The notes: generated by a model from the letters alone, not told the origin. A DNA stretch of 64,000 nt from Flavobacterium antarcticum DSM 19726 (GCF_000419685.1 NZ_ATTM01000008.1:62001-126000), one strand, 5' to 3'. Counted from the first letter of the stretch, positions 1 to 9,766 are shown. Made by a program: numbers and translations.

Positions 1-165
1 TTCGTCCTTAACCAGATCGATGTTTTTGTTGTACACTCGCTTGAATTCATCCGTATAATAAGGAGTTTCATTGATGGTAAATAGAATCCTCTTGGACGAG
101 TCTTGTGCTTTAGAAACAAAAGCGGTTACTAGCAAAAAACCCAACAACAACTGTTTTAATTTCAT
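1..165 (-). CDS. PpiC/SurA-type peptidylprolyl isomerase, N-terminal fragment
   Basis: Only the first 55 codons lie in the window; the gene continues off the left edge. The translation begins with a charged MKLKQ, then a hydrophobic stretch ending in SKAQD, a clear signal peptide. The mature start (ILFTINETPYYTDEFKRVYN) matches the opening of Bacteroidota periplasmic PpiC-type foldases, which assist outer membrane protein folding. The catalytic parvulin domain is not visible, so the family call rests on this N-terminus only. Two candidate -7 elements lie upstream on the same strand. Confidence 0.6.
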   Translation of the reverse strand, partial: MKLKQLLLGFLLVTAFVSKAQDSSKRILFTINETPYYTDEFKRVYNKNIDLVKDE

Positions 166-201
166 TTGTTTAACCTATTATATTACTATTATTTAGCGCT
201 T

Positions 202-229
202 CAAAATTAGGGCGACTGCTGCAAATTTA
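202..229 (-). promoter_or_regulatory. Candidate promoter(s) for the left-edge foldase gene
   Basis: On the minus strand, 202-209 reads TAATTTTG and 222-229 reads TAAATTTG. Both fit the Bacteroidota -7 consensus TAnnTTTG and lie 37-64 bases before the ATG at 165. No convincing -33 element is paired with the first; GTTG about 23 bases upstream of the second is a weak candidate. The assignment is by consensus only. Confidence 0.4.
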
Positions 230-358
230 AGGCGCAAAAAACGCTGATTTACAACGACCAACAAAATTAACAATTCAAAAACATTATGCAAGTTACTTGA
301 ATACTATTAACAAAAAATTATACGGAGTGGTTTTTACCTGTTTTTAGGGCAAATAAAA

Positions 359-2284
359 TCAGATTCCCGTTACTATAAATTCACTTCTTCTATTGAATTG
401 GTGTTGTACTTCCGAACATGGAATTCCATCAGCACAACTGTTTATTAGTTCTGTTTCTCCACATCCTTTTCCTGTCAACCGATTCGCTTCAATGCCGTTT
501 TCTACGAACCATTTCAACGTAGCTTTTGCTCTCTTATTTGACAAAATCAGATTATTTTCATCCGTATCACGACTGTCGGTATGGGATTTTATAATTATGG
601 TTACTGAAGGACTTTGTTGTAAAACTCTTTTAATTTTAGCCAACTCAATTGCCGCATCTTCGCGGATGTCCCATTTCCCGAGGTCGAAATAAATAGGCAA
701 TAGCGATAAATTTTTAGCCAAATCGTCTCCAATTTTAAAAGCAGGTTGGACTTGCTGTATAATTATGTTTTGAAGATGCATTTCCTCATTTACTCTTGGC
801 AGCACCACAATTTCCTGCGAAACAAATCCATCTGAGGTGAATTCGATGGTATATTCTTGTTGGCACTCGACAGTAAAATGATAACGACCTTCTGTGTCCG
901 CTGTCGTTGTGGAAATTTGCGTTCTATTGGCGTCAAGCAATCGAATTACCGGGTTTAATTGTAAATCTGTCTGTTGTGCTGCAACCACACTTCCTTCCAA
1001 AATCGTTTCGCACGGCAGTGAAATTACTTCCTCAAATTCGTAGATGTCGTCCATTCCAATTCCATTGACACGATTTGACGTGAAATAACCGGTTTTAGTC
1101 GTTTCGTTCATTATAAATCCGAAATCATCCATGGCAGAATTTACAGGCGTTCCTACATTTTGAGGTGGTGAAATTTTAAAATTACCTGTTATATTTGACA
1201 CAAAAATGTCTAAACCTCCAAAACCATCGTGACGGTCTGAAGAAAAATACAATTTGTTGTTTTGACTTGCAAAAGGAAAAGTTTCTCGTCCAAACGTATT
1301 GATGTTTTTTCCTAAATTTTGAGGCGTTGCAAAACTACCGTCGTCATTTATAGCAACGCTATACAAATCGGATTGTCCAAAACCGCCGGGTTGATCGGAA
1401 GCAAAATACATTGTTTTTTCGTCGAAACTTAAAGCGGGATGAGCCACATTATACCTGTCGCTGCAGAACGATAACGGACCAATAACTTTCCATTCTTCGT
1501 CAATTTTTACTGCTTTGTAGATTTTCAGTAAAGTCGTTTGGTCTTCATTTGTTCCCGGTTTATTGCGATCAGAGTTATTTCTAGTGAAATACACCGTCAA
1601 TCCATCTTTTGTAAAAACAGCAGTAGATTCATTAAATTTAGAATTGATGCTTTTTGAAAATTTAGCAGGCTTGTCATTTGCTGTATCCGAATGAACCACA
1701 TATAAATCCGTAAAACGATGGTTGGTCCAAGAGTGTTTGCGTTTGAAAATTGTTCCTGTGTCTCTTGTAGAAGCAAAAACAATTTTGTCACCAAAATAAG
1801 ACGGTCCAAAATCAGAAAGTGCGGAGTTAAAAGAGGCCAACTTGACATTAAATCTACCGGAATTTTTAATTCGATTCGTTTCTATGGGTTGATTAGACCG
1901 ACTTGAGTCATCCGTATTTTCATTGGGAAAATGCAACTCCATTTTTTTCAAAAGCGTCGTAGATCTATCTTCTTTTCCAATAGATTTCAGTGTTTGTGCA
2001 TATCTGAAATAATGAATTTTCGAATTGTTATCTGAATTTTTGAATAAGAGTTGGTACCATTTGGCGGAAGCCGGATAATTTGCATTAAAGTAGTACGCAT
2101 CGGCTAATGCTGCATAAATTCTTGGATTACCAAAACCTTTTTCGACTGCTTTTTCAAAACTGATAATGGCATCACTATAAGCTAAATTTTCAAATTGTTG
2201 GTACCCTCTTTCTACCTCTTTTTGCGACCAAACAGGAACGGCAAAAATGAAGAAACAAACAAAAAAAATAAATCGGTTTTTCAT
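359..2284 (-). CDS. OmpA-family outer membrane protein with TPR, PD40 and carboxypeptidase-regulatory-like domains
   Basis: 641 residues. A signal peptide (about 1-20, ending WSQ) is followed by TPR-like helices (about 25-115), several PD40/WD40-like beta-propeller repeats (about 150-425, recurring YFxSxR and GxDIY motifs), a CNA/carboxypeptidase-regulatory-like beta-sandwich (about 430-505) and a C-terminal OmpA peptidoglycan-binding domain (about 530-641, with HTDSRDTDENN and NRRSEF). This architecture is typical of the OmpA partner of SprF/PorP proteins in type IX secretion and gliding. It lies 12 bases after the SprF-like gene, so the two are very probably co-transcribed. It is predicted to anchor an outer membrane assembly to peptidoglycan. 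No adhesin-type T9SS substrate gene is adjacent. Confidence 0.9.
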   Translation of the reverse strand: MKNRFIFFVCFFIFAVPVWSQKEVERGYQQFENLAYSDAIISFEKAVEKGFGNPRIYAALADAYYFNANYPASAKWYQLLFKNSDNNSKIHYFRYAQTLKSIGKEDRSTTLLKKMELHFPNENTDDSSRSNQPIETNRIKNSGRFNVKLASFNSALSDFGPSYFGDKIVFASTRDTGTIFKRKHSWTNHRFTDLYVVHSDTANDKPAKFSKSINSKFNESTAVFTKDGLTVYFTRNNSDRNKPGTNEDQTTLLKIYKAVKIDEEWKVIGPLSFCSDRYNVAHPALSFDEKTMYFASDQPGGFGQSDLYSVAINDDGSFATPQNLGKNINTFGRETFPFASQNNKLYFSSDRHDGFGGLDIFVSNITGNFKISPPQNVGTPVNSAMDDFGFIMNETTKTGYFTSNRVNGIGMDDIYEFEEVISLPCETILEGSVVAAQQTDLQLNPVIRLLDANRTQISTTTADTEGRYHFTVECQQEYTIEFTSDGFVSQEIVVLPRVNEEMHLQNIIIQQVQPAFKIGDDLAKNLSLLPIYFDLGKWDIREDAAIELAKIKRVLQQSPSVTIIIKSHTDSRDTDENNLILSNKRAKATLKWFVENGIEANRLTGKGCGETELINSCADGIPCSEVQHQFNRRSEFIVTGI

Positions 2285-2296
2285 GTGTATTTGGAT

Positions 2297-3229
2297 TTAG
2301 AAAAAACGAGGTGAAACAATTTTATCGTACTTTGAGAACAGTTCCAAACGCAGAAAAATTTCATGCGAACCTGAATTGTAATTTGCTAATCGCGTTGTTT
2401 CGGCATCGTAAGCATAGCCAATTTGCCACGCTTTGGTGACTTGAAAACCGACCAAAGCTGTGACAGCAGCATTAAAACGGTAGCCGGCTCCAAATGTGAA
2501 TTTGTCGTTGAACAGAAAATTTGCAGAAACATCAATTTGCAAAGGAGCTCCTTGTACCAATTTAGTCAATAGTGCAGGTTTAAATTTCCAATCGGAATTC
2601 AAATCAAACACACTTCCTGCAATGAAATAAAAATGCATTTTGTCATTTGCTGTGGAACTAATGTTGTCGTCGTAGCGTTTGGTTTCTAGAAAATGAGGTA
2701 TTGAAACTCCCACGTAATTTTTATTGGAATGCAAATAAACACCGACTCCGACATTTGGCGAAAATTGATTGTCTATTTCATTTTGCTGACTCAAAATAAT
2801 ATCATTTGGATCCCGAATCGTCATTCGACTGTAGTCAACGCTCAACCAATTGGCGGAAGCCTTGATTCCAAAAGATAATTTATAAGAAGCCGCAAGGGGA
2901 ATTGAGTAGGAAACGTCAGCGGAAACCGTATTGTCGTCTGAAACCCCAATCCGATCGTTGACCACTGAAATCCCATATCCCAAAGCCGAGTTCGCTACTG
3001 ATTTGTTAACCGAAAACACATTCGTTACCGGAGCGCCGTCAAGTCCCACCCATTGATTGCGGTGCATCAGAAAAATACTTGTCACACCCCGAGAACCGGC
3101 ATAAGCAGGATTAACAGCTACCGTATTGTACATGTACTGACTGTACTGGGAATCTTGCTGACTTAGGACAACCGTTGAAGTCAAGAAACTGATGAACAGT
3201 AAAAAATATCTAGGTAGAAATAGTTTCAT
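2297..3229 (-). CDS. PorP/SprF family type IX secretion system membrane protein
   Basis: 310 residues with a signal peptide (about 1-23, ending LSQ). The conserved start of the mature protein, with SQYMYN, VNPAYAGSR and HRNQWVGLDGAP, is diagnostic of the PorP/SprF family. The rest alternates as expected for an outer membrane beta-barrel. In gliding Bacteroidota these proteins work with large surface adhesins such as SprB and with the core type IX translocon. It is the first gene of a two-gene unit with the OmpA-like gene, 12 bases apart. Which substrate it serves cannot be told from the window, because no large adhesin gene flanks it. Confidence 0.92.
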   Translation of the reverse strand: MKLFLPRYFLLFISFLTSTVVLSQQDSQYSQYMYNTVAVNPAYAGSRGVTSIFLMHRNQWVGLDGAPVTNVFSVNKSVANSALGYGISVVNDRIGVSDDNTVSADVSYSIPLAASYKLSFGIKASANWLSVDYSRMTIRDPNDIILSQQNEIDNQFSPNVGVGVYLHSNKNYVGVSIPHFLETKRYDDNISSTANDKMHFYFIAGSVFDLNSDWKFKPALLTKLVQGAPLQIDVSANFLFNDKFTFGAGYRFNAAVTALVGFQVTKAWQIGYAYDAETTRLANYNSGSHEIFLRLELFSKYDKIVSPRFF

Positions 3230-3398
3230 GCTGCTGATTTACGTCTGCAATGGAAAGTTGCGTTGAAATTGACTGTTGAAAATTACAAAAATTAATTCAA
3301 AGCCACTCCCTTTTCGTATTTGAGATAAATGTAAGTTGAATTACACATTTTACTTACGAATTTGCAAGCTAAATATTTAAAATTCAAAACTTATGATA

Positions 3399-3406
3399 TA
3401 TATTTG
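3399..3406 (+). promoter_or_regulatory. -7 element for the propeller histidine kinase
   Basis: TATATTTG fits the Bacteroidota -7 consensus TAnnTTTG and lies 29 bases before the ATG at 3436. A -33 TTTG at the usual spacing is not obvious. Confidence 0.45.
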
Positions 3407-3435
3407 AAGATACAAAATCATTCTAATTCGAATTT

Positions 3436-6400
3436 ATGCGTTTTCAAAAAATCCTTTATACGTGGCTGGCAACTTTTTGCTTTTTTACTGTTGCTATAGC
3501 CCAAACGCAAAATCGGATTAATTGGACGGCTGACAGTGATTTACTTCCCCAGAATAGCGTAAAATCTATTATACCAGATAAATACGGTTACATTTGGCTC
3601 AGTACAGAAAATGGATTGGTTCGTTTTGATGGATTGAATTACAAAATTTACAACAGTAAAAATTTACGTTCAAAGAGCAATCGAATCCTTTTTATTCAGG
3701 GCAATGCTGCGTCAGATACTTTATTCGCAGGTACGGATGTTATTGGTGAATTGATATTAATCCATAACCGTACTGCGGTTAAAATTGATCCTACCACCGT
3801 AAAAAATGCTGCTGTTTACATTAATGAGCTTAAAAATTCTTACAATTCGTTTGGCACCAGTCCCTACAAAATTGAATTGCGAAATATGTCGTACCGCATT
3901 CTTCTTAATTCAAAACGGTACTATCTAATTACTGAAAAAATGGTGCAATATTACTCGTCTACCAACGAGTTATTGAGCGAAGTTCCATTTGAGCATTCCA
4001 ATTCAAATTATTTTTTTACGATAGGTGAGAAATTATTCTATCTCGAAAATAAAAAACAATTTGCCGTATTTGATGAAGGTAAAATAGAATGGCATACACC
4101 TCAATTTGAGTTAGCGTCTAACTTTAAAATACTATGGAATAAAGGGAGCGAACAGGTCTTTTTACAATCAAATTCAAAACTGTTTCAAATTACAAGTAAG
4201 GAAAATAAACTTAACTCTAAGTTGCTCTTAACAGACAACCAACTGCCATTTGCAAATTTAAATTCTGCTTACTACGACAAAGTACGTTCAATTATTTTTT
4301 TAGGCAGTAGTACAAATGGTTTGGGTATTTACCGCATACGCAGTTTTAAAACACAAACAATAGTAGATGACAAACAATCCGCTGTTTTTTATGCCATGCA
4401 TCCACTGACGGACAGTACAATTATTACCTCTTCTGGTGTTGTGATGAGTAAGGACACGATTCTACACCAGTACAACTTTACGAATAAAGAACGAACAGCC
4501 ATGGCAATGGACGCTGCTAATAATATATGGTTAAAAAGCAGTGCAGAGTTGTATCAATATACCAAAGCAACAGGATATACGGTACGGAAAACGTATGGAT
4601 TTAAAGAAAGAATTGGTACTATCTTTTTAGACAATTCGAATAAAATCTGGATTACTTTTGAAAATAACTATCGAACTACAAGTAAGCTTCTTTCTTTTAC
4701 ACCTTCCGAACATCCGGTTTTTAAAAACAGCATCAATCTAAATTTTTATATAAACTACATTAAACAACGCGACGATGGAACGCTTTGGATCGCTGGTTCA
4801 AAAGGACTCTATTTGTTTAATCCGAAAACTTATTCTCTAAAACGTATTGATGGAACTTCTAAATTAAACATAAGAAGTGTTTTAGAAACAGAAAAAGAGG
4901 AGGTTTGGATTGCAACCTACGAAAGTGGGTTTTATCTGCATAAAAACAATACGTTACACCATTTCCCGCTGGACAAGAAACAGTATCTATCGACGACGCA
5001 CTATTTTATAGCAGATGGAAAAGGATATTTCTGGATCACTACAAATAAAGGTCTTTTTCAGGTTAAAAAAGAAGCATTACTTGCATATATAAAAAACCCG
5101 AAGCGCGGTATTTATTACCATTATTACAGTAAAAATTCTGGTTTTCTAACCAATGAATTTAATGGTGGTGGCAGTCCTTACGCCGCAAAACTAGGAACCC
5201 AATTGTTCCTACCGAGTATGAACGGAGTCGCTACTTTTGACACCGAAAAAATTGTACCTCTTGAACCAAAAAATCCGATATACATTGACAGAATTGATGT
5301 TGACAATAAAGAAGTCAGCCTTAATATTCCTTTAAAATTACCAAAGGACTACAAACGGGTAACCTTTAGTTTTTCAAGTCCGTATTATGGAAATGAGTTA
5401 AATTCCAATTACGAAGTCATGTTGGAAGGCCCTACAAATCTTGAATGGACAACACTAAATGCGGAACAAGAATATTCATTGATGAAATTACCTCCGGGAA
5501 ATTATACATTAACAGCTCGGAAATTAGCAGGATTTGACTCCGACTATATCTACAAAAAAATAAATCTAAGTATTGAACCCACGTTCTACGAGACGAACTG
5601 GTTTGTTGTACTCATCGCATTAGTGATCATGCTTCTGGCGTATTGTTTTTCAAAAATATACTCGAATAATGTGCGTCACAGAAATAAAATACTGATTCAG
5701 AAAATCAAAGAAAAAACAAAAGATTTACAGAATACGATATCGACTTTGCGTGCTACGAAAGACAATATGAAGCGACAAGCCGACAAAAACAATAAGTTGA
5801 TTCAGATTATTTCCCATGACATTAAAAGCCCACTGAAATTTATGTCGATGGCAAGTAAGTACATGTACGATGATTTTGACCCGAACAGTCCTGATTTAAA
5901 AGAGAACATTCTATCGATTCATACTTCTTCCTCGCAAATCTATAATTTCTTAGATAACATACTTTCTTACTCTAAAGTAAATAACGAAGATGGAGCACTG
6001 GCAAACGAACGTTTTCTACTTTTTAACGAAATTTACGATAAAATAGAATTGTTTAAAAACATTGCCACTTCACAAAAAACGAAGGTGATTAATGCTATAC
6101 CGCAGACGTTGCAATTGAATACAAATAAGTCCTTGTTTGCGATTATCATTCATAACTTACTGGACAATGCGTTGAAGCATACTGTTACGGGAAAAGTTAC
6201 GTTTTCAGCAGAGCAAAAAGAAGATGATTTTTTTATTACGATTGCCGACGAAGGAACGGGAATGGATTCAGAAACGCTGACGTATTATCAATCTGTAATT
6301 TCAGATTTTGATGGGCATGAAAATAGATCCAAACGAAAGTTAGGCCTTCATTTAGTCATTGAACTTATGCTAATTTTAAATGGAAAAATTGAACTGATTA

Positions 6401-6468
6401 GTCAAGAAAGTAAAGGAACAACCGTTATATTACAATTCAGCAATCAGACCGAAAAGGAGTCGTCGTAA
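3436..6468 (+). CDS. Two-component sensor histidine kinase with Reg_prop periplasmic propeller and Y_Y_Y domain
   Basis: 1010 residues. Signal peptide (about 1-22), then Reg_prop beta-propeller repeats (about 25-590; the first has YIWLSTENGLVRFDG), a Y_Y_Y domain (about 640-705), one membrane helix (about 720-742), a coiled linker, a HisKA domain with SHDIKSPL (phospho-acceptor His794) and a HATPase_c domain (N-box LLDNALKH, then DEGTGMD). The layout resembles the sensor half of Bacteroidota hybrid two-component systems, but the protein ends after the ATPase, with no receiver or AraC domain. The separate response regulator encoded convergently and overlapping its 3' end is the obvious partner. 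The ligand is unknown; such propellers often sense surface glycans, but nothing adjacent supports that here. Confidence 0.92.
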   Translation: MRFQKILYTWLATFCFFTVAIAQTQNRINWTADSDLLPQNSVKSIIPDKYGYIWLSTENGLVRFDGLNYKIYNSKNLRSKSNRILFIQGNAASDTLFAGTDVIGELILIHNRTAVKIDPTTVKNAAVYINELKNSYNSFGTSPYKIELRNMSYRILLNSKRYYLITEKMVQYYSSTNELLSEVPFEHSNSNYFFTIGEKLFYLENKKQFAVFDEGKIEWHTPQFELASNFKILWNKGSEQVFLQSNSKLFQITSKENKLNSKLLLTDNQLPFANLNSAYYDKVRSIIFLGSSTNGLGIYRIRSFKTQTIVDDKQSAVFYAMHPLTDSTIITSSGVVMSKDTILHQYNFTNKERTAMAMDAANNIWLKSSAELYQYTKATGYTVRKTYGFKERIGTIFLDNSNKIWITFENNYRTTSKLLSFTPSEHPVFKNSINLNFYINYIKQRDDGTLWIAGSKGLYLFNPKTYSLKRIDGTSKLNIRSVLETEKEEVWIATYESGFYLHKNNTLHHFPLDKKQYLSTTHYFIADGKGYFWITTNKGLFQVKKEALLAYIKNPKRGIYYHYYSKNSGFLTNEFNGGGSPYAAKLGTQLFLPSMNGVATFDTEKIVPLEPKNPIYIDRIDVDNKEVSLNIPLKLPKDYKRVTFSFSSPYYGNELNSNYEVMLEGPTNLEWTTLNAEQEYSLMKLPPGNYTLTARKLAGFDSDYIYKKINLSIEPTFYETNWFVVLIALVIMLLAYCFSKIYSNNVRHRNKILIQKIKEKTKDLQNTISTLRATKDNMKRQADKNNKLIQIISHDIKSPLKFMSMASKYMYDDFDPNSPDLKENILSIHTSSSQIYNFLDNILSYSKVNNEDGALANERFLLFNEIYDKIELFKNIATSQKTKVINAIPQTLQLNTNKSLFAIIIHNLLDNALKHTVTGKVTFSAEQKEDDFFITIADEGTGMDSETLTYYQSVISDFDGHENRSKRKLGLHLVIELMLILNGKIELISQESKGTTVILQFSNQTEKESS

Positions 6469-7094
6469 GCTTGCAGTAGTGAAACCAAAGCGACGGTATT
6501 ACTGATCGCTAATTTCTCAAAGATTCGGTTTTTATAGGTACTTACGGTGCTGGTTTGCAAATTGAGTTTGTTGGCAATTTCTAAATTCCCTTCTCCTTTT
6601 ACAAGCAAACGCGCAATTTCGATTTCACGGTTGGAAAGAATATCCAATGGATTGTCGGATTCCTTTTTTAAAGTCGCATTTATAATTTTCTGCTTGATAG
6701 CCTCGCTCATGTAGGTTCCGTCTTCCAGCATGGATTTAAAGGCTTTTTTAAATTCCGTTTCAGAACTTAATTTATTCAAATAACCTTCGGCACCTGCTTT
6801 TAAATAACGCATGGCGTACAATTCTTCTTCGTAAGCGGAGAATACTAAAATTTTAATTTCTGGATTGATAGCTTTTACGAGTTCAATCATTTGTACTCCT
6901 TTTCCTTCAGGAATAGAAATGTCTAAAACGAGTAAGTACACTGCGTTGTTGCGAAGTTGTGTTAATGCAGTTTCAAAATCGGCGGCGTGTAAAATGGTCA
7001 AGTCTTTGTAAGATTCTTTCAATATCATTGAAATGCCTTGTCTTACTACACTGTGATCATCGGCTAATAAAATGGTCTTCGATAAATTGGTCAT
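6444..7094 (-). CDS. NarL/FixJ-type response regulator with LuxR HTH
   Basis: 216 residues from the chosen ATG (an upstream ATG at 7118 would add 8). Receiver domain with the acidic pair in LLADDH, the phospho-acceptor Asp in LLVLDISIP and the conserved Lys in GYLNK, then a LuxR-type HTH near the C-terminus (LSNREIEIARLLVKGE... TVSTYKNRI). It would activate or repress transcription when phosphorylated. It is convergent with the kinase gene and the two coding regions overlap by 25 bases. The shorter start is preferred because a -7 element at 7127-7134 would leave almost no leader for the longer one. The longer start cannot be excluded. Confidence 0.9.
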   Translation of the reverse strand: MTNLSKTILLADDHSVVRQGISMILKESYKDLTILHAADFETALTQLRNNAVYLLVLDISIPEGKGVQMIELVKAINPEIKILVFSAYEEELYAMRYLKAGAEGYLNKLSSETEFKKAFKSMLEDGTYMSEAIKQKIINATLKKESDNPLDILSNREIEIARLLVKGEGNLEIANKLNLQTSTVSTYKNRIFEKLAISNTVALVSLLQAYDDSFSV

Positions 7095-7126
7095 CTTAAA
7101 ACTATTGTCTATATTCATAACTTTTT

Positions 7127-7134
7127 CAAAAATA
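7127..7134 (-). promoter_or_regulatory. -7 element for the response regulator
   Basis: On the minus strand this reads TATTTTTG, matching TAnnTTTG. It sits just upstream of the first in-frame ATG and about 33 bases upstream of the preferred ATG at 7094. The -33 element is weak. Confidence 0.45.
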
Positions 7135-7250
7135 CTGCAAAAACTTCAATTTATAACCAGTAGCCTTTAAATTATTACTAAATTAATATCGAATACTTTA
7201 AAAGAATAAGACGTATCTACTTTAAAGCCTATTTATTCCGCTAGAATCAT

Positions 7251-7258
7251 TATTTTTG
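7251..7258 (+). promoter_or_regulatory. -7 element for prfC
   Basis: TATTTTTG matches TAnnTTTG and lies 19 bases before the ATG at 7277. It overlaps an upstream in-frame TTG at 7256, so that TTG is unlikely to be the start codon. Confidence 0.5.
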
Positions 7259-7276
7259 CATCCAATAAAAAATACT

Positions 7277-8866
7277 ATGAGTTTTAATACAGAAATTGAC
7301 AGACGCCGAACCTTTGGAATTATTGCCCATCCCGATGCGGGTAAAACAACCTTAACTGAAAAGTTATTGCTTTTTGGAGGTGCGATTCAAGAAGCAGGTG
7401 CTGTTAAAAACAATAAAATCAAAAAAGGAGCTACTTCCGATTTTATGGAAATTGAACGCCAAAGAGGGATTTCAGTTTCAACTTCTGTATTGGCTTTTAA
7501 TTATAAAAATAAAAAAATAAACATCCTTGATACTCCTGGACACAAGGATTTTGCAGAAGACACCTTCAGAACTTTAACAGCAGTGGACAGCGTTATTGTG
7601 GTAGTCGATGTAGCAAAAGGAGTGGAAGAACAAACAGAAAAGTTAGTAGCGGTTTGCCGCATGCGAAACATTCCCATGATCGTCTTCATCAATAAATTAG
7701 ACCGAGAAGGAAAAGACGCTTTTGACTTGATGGACGAAGTGGAACAGAAATTAGGTCTTACAGTAACGCCGATGAGTTTCCCAATTGGTATGGGTTATGA
7801 TTTCCAAGGAATTTACAACCGATGGGAAAAGAACATTAATTTATTCAGTGGCGACAGCCGTAAAAACATCGAAGAAACGATTGCTTTTTCGGATGTAAAT
7901 AGTCCCGAATTAGATGGAATTGTGGGTGCAAAACCAGCCGCTCGTTTGCGCGAAGAATTGGAGTTGATTGACGAAGTCTATCCCGAATTTGATCGAGATG
8001 CTTACCTGAATGGTGATTTGCAACCCGTGTTTTTTGGTTCGGCTTTGAATAATTTCGGAGTTCGAGAGCTTTTAGACTGTTTCGTAGAAATTGCTCCTTC
8101 ACCCCGACCAAAAGAATCAGAAACGCGATTAGTTGATCCTAAAGAAGAAAAACTATCCGGTTTTATCTTTAAAATACACGCCAATATGGATCCAAAACAC
8201 CGCGATCGATTGGCATTCTTAAAAATTGTTTCGGGTACTTTTGAACGAAACAAACCGTATTACCACGTCCGTCAGAAGAAGAATTTCAAATTCTCAAGTC
8301 CCAATGCGTTCTTTGCTGAAAAGAAAGAAATTGTAGACATCTCATTTCCAGGCGATATTGTAGGATTGCATGATACCGGTAATTTCAAAATTGGCGATAC
8401 CTTGACCGAAGGTGAAATCATGAGTTTCAAAGGTATTCCAAGTTTTTCTCCAGAACACTTTAGGTACATTAATAATGCAGATCCTTTGAAAGCAAAACAA
8501 CTGGACAAGGGAATTGACCAATTGATGGACGAAGGTGTAGCCCAATTGTTCACTCTAGAAATGAACAATCGTAAGATTATTGGAACCGTTGGTGCCTTAC
8601 AATACGAAGTAATTCAATACCGATTAGAGCACGAATATGGTGCAAAATGTACTTACGAAAACTTCCCAGTGCACAAAGCTTGTTGGGTAAAACCCGATGA
8701 TGCAAAAAACGACGAGTTTAAAGAATTCAAACGAATCAAGCAGAAGTTTCTTGCCAAAGACAAATACGGTCAGCTGGTGTTTTTAGCCGATTCCGATTTT
8801 ACTATTCAAATGACAGTTGCTAAATACCCATCGGTTAAATTATTCTTTACGTCTGAATTAGATTAA
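7277..8866 (+). CDS. prfC: Peptide chain release factor 3 (RF3 GTPase)
   Basis: 529 residues, the usual length of RF3. The translational GTPase motifs are clear: AHPDAGKTT (G1), DTPGHKDF (G3) and NKLDR (G4), followed by domain II and an RF3-type C-terminal domain. RF3 uses GTP to recycle RF1 and RF2 from the ribosome after peptide release. The ATG at 7277 is chosen over an in-frame TTG at 7256 because that TTG lies in the -7 element and the family starts close to the IDRRRTFGIIAHPD motif. The CpsB-like gene follows after 22 bases on the same strand and is probably co-transcribed. Confidence 0.97.
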   Translation: MSFNTEIDRRRTFGIIAHPDAGKTTLTEKLLLFGGAIQEAGAVKNNKIKKGATSDFMEIERQRGISVSTSVLAFNYKNKKINILDTPGHKDFAEDTFRTLTAVDSVIVVVDVAKGVEEQTEKLVAVCRMRNIPMIVFINKLDREGKDAFDLMDEVEQKLGLTVTPMSFPIGMGYDFQGIYNRWEKNINLFSGDSRKNIEETIAFSDVNSPELDGIVGAKPAARLREELELIDEVYPEFDRDAYLNGDLQPVFFGSALNNFGVRELLDCFVEIAPSPRPKESETRLVDPKEEKLSGFIFKIHANMDPKHRDRLAFLKIVSGTFERNKPYYHVRQKKNFKFSSPNAFFAEKKEIVDISFPGDIVGLHDTGNFKIGDTLTEGEIMSFKGIPSFSPEHFRYINNADPLKAKQLDKGIDQLMDEGVAQLFTLEMNNRKIIGTVGALQYEVIQYRLEHEYGAKCTYENFPVHKACWVKPDDAKNDEFKEFKRIKQKFLAKDKYGQLVFLADSDFTIQMTVAKYPSVKLFFTSELD

Positions 8867-8888
8867 CGCGTTTAAAACCATCGTCCCA

Positions 8889-9626
8889 ATGCTTTTTTTC
8901 AATAAGAAAACAATTTTAAAAGATTTAATTCCCGACGATCACATTGATTTCCATTCGCATTTGTTGTTTGGGATTGACGACGGTGCGAAAACTTTTGACG
9001 ATACAGCAGGACTTGTACAATCGTTGATGAAATTTGGCATTAAACAGTTCATCACCACGCCTCACGTGATGCAACACGTTTGGGAAAACACCACGGAAAT
9101 CATTATCAACCGACAAAATGAAGTAAACGAATTGCTAAAACTCCAGCAAATTGACGTCACAATAAAAGCTGCTGCGGAATATTTAATGGACGACCATTTT
9201 GCAAAACTGTTCAAAAGTCAGCCTCTATTGACTTTGAAAGACAATTATGTATTGGTCGAAATGTCGTACATCAACGCGCCAATTCAGTTGTATGAAATTT
9301 TATTTGACTTACAAGTTGCCGGTTACAAGCCTGTTTTAGCACATCCAGAACGGTACAATTTCTATCACAATAATTTTGACGAATATAAGAAACTCAAAAA
9401 GCAGGGGTGTTTGTTTCAACTGAATTTACTTTCCGTAATGGGATATTATGGTGAAGGTGTGGCAAAAACAGCTCAGAAGTTATTGACACAAGGCATGATT
9501 GATTTTGCAAGTTCGGATACGCATCATCAGAAACACATCGCGGCTTTTGATGGAAAAGTGCTTTTAAAAGACATGAAACCTTTGCAAGAAGCAATTTCGA
9601 ACAGTGCGTTTTTCAAACAAAAATAA
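8889..9626 (+). CDS. CpsB/CapC-type PHP-domain tyrosine phosphatase
   Basis: 245 residues. PHP metal-binding motifs are visible: DFHSHLLFGIDDGAK near the N-terminus, TPHV, then HPERY and SDTHH towards the C-terminus. This is the metal-dependent tyrosine phosphatase family that counters BY-kinases controlling polysaccharide chain length or export. It follows prfC by 22 bases, some 6 kb from the polysaccharide operon, and no BY-kinase gene is in the window. A cytoplasmic enzyme is expected because no signal peptide is present. Substrate not determinable from sequence. Confidence 0.88.
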   Translation: MLFFNKKTILKDLIPDDHIDFHSHLLFGIDDGAKTFDDTAGLVQSLMKFGIKQFITTPHVMQHVWENTTEIIINRQNEVNELLKLQQIDVTIKAAAEYLMDDHFAKLFKSQPLLTLKDNYVLVEMSYINAPIQLYEILFDLQVAGYKPVLAHPERYNFYHNNFDEYKKLKKQGCLFQLNLLSVMGYYGEGVAKTAQKLLTQGMIDFASSDTHHQKHIAAFDGKVLLKDMKPLQEAISNSAFFKQK

Positions 9627-9766
9627 TGGTTCACACCTTCTAAAATACCGTTTTTATTCAAAATTTGCTACGATCAGTTAGCGCTACTAGTAAATTAAGA
9701 ATATACCTTTTTCGCCTGAATTGTTTTCGAAGCCACTTATTTACTTAATTAAAATATACACGCCTT

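Noticed and set aside
8889-9626. CpsB-like gene as part of the polysaccharide operon
   Set aside because: Opposite strand and about 6 kb away, co-directional with prfC.
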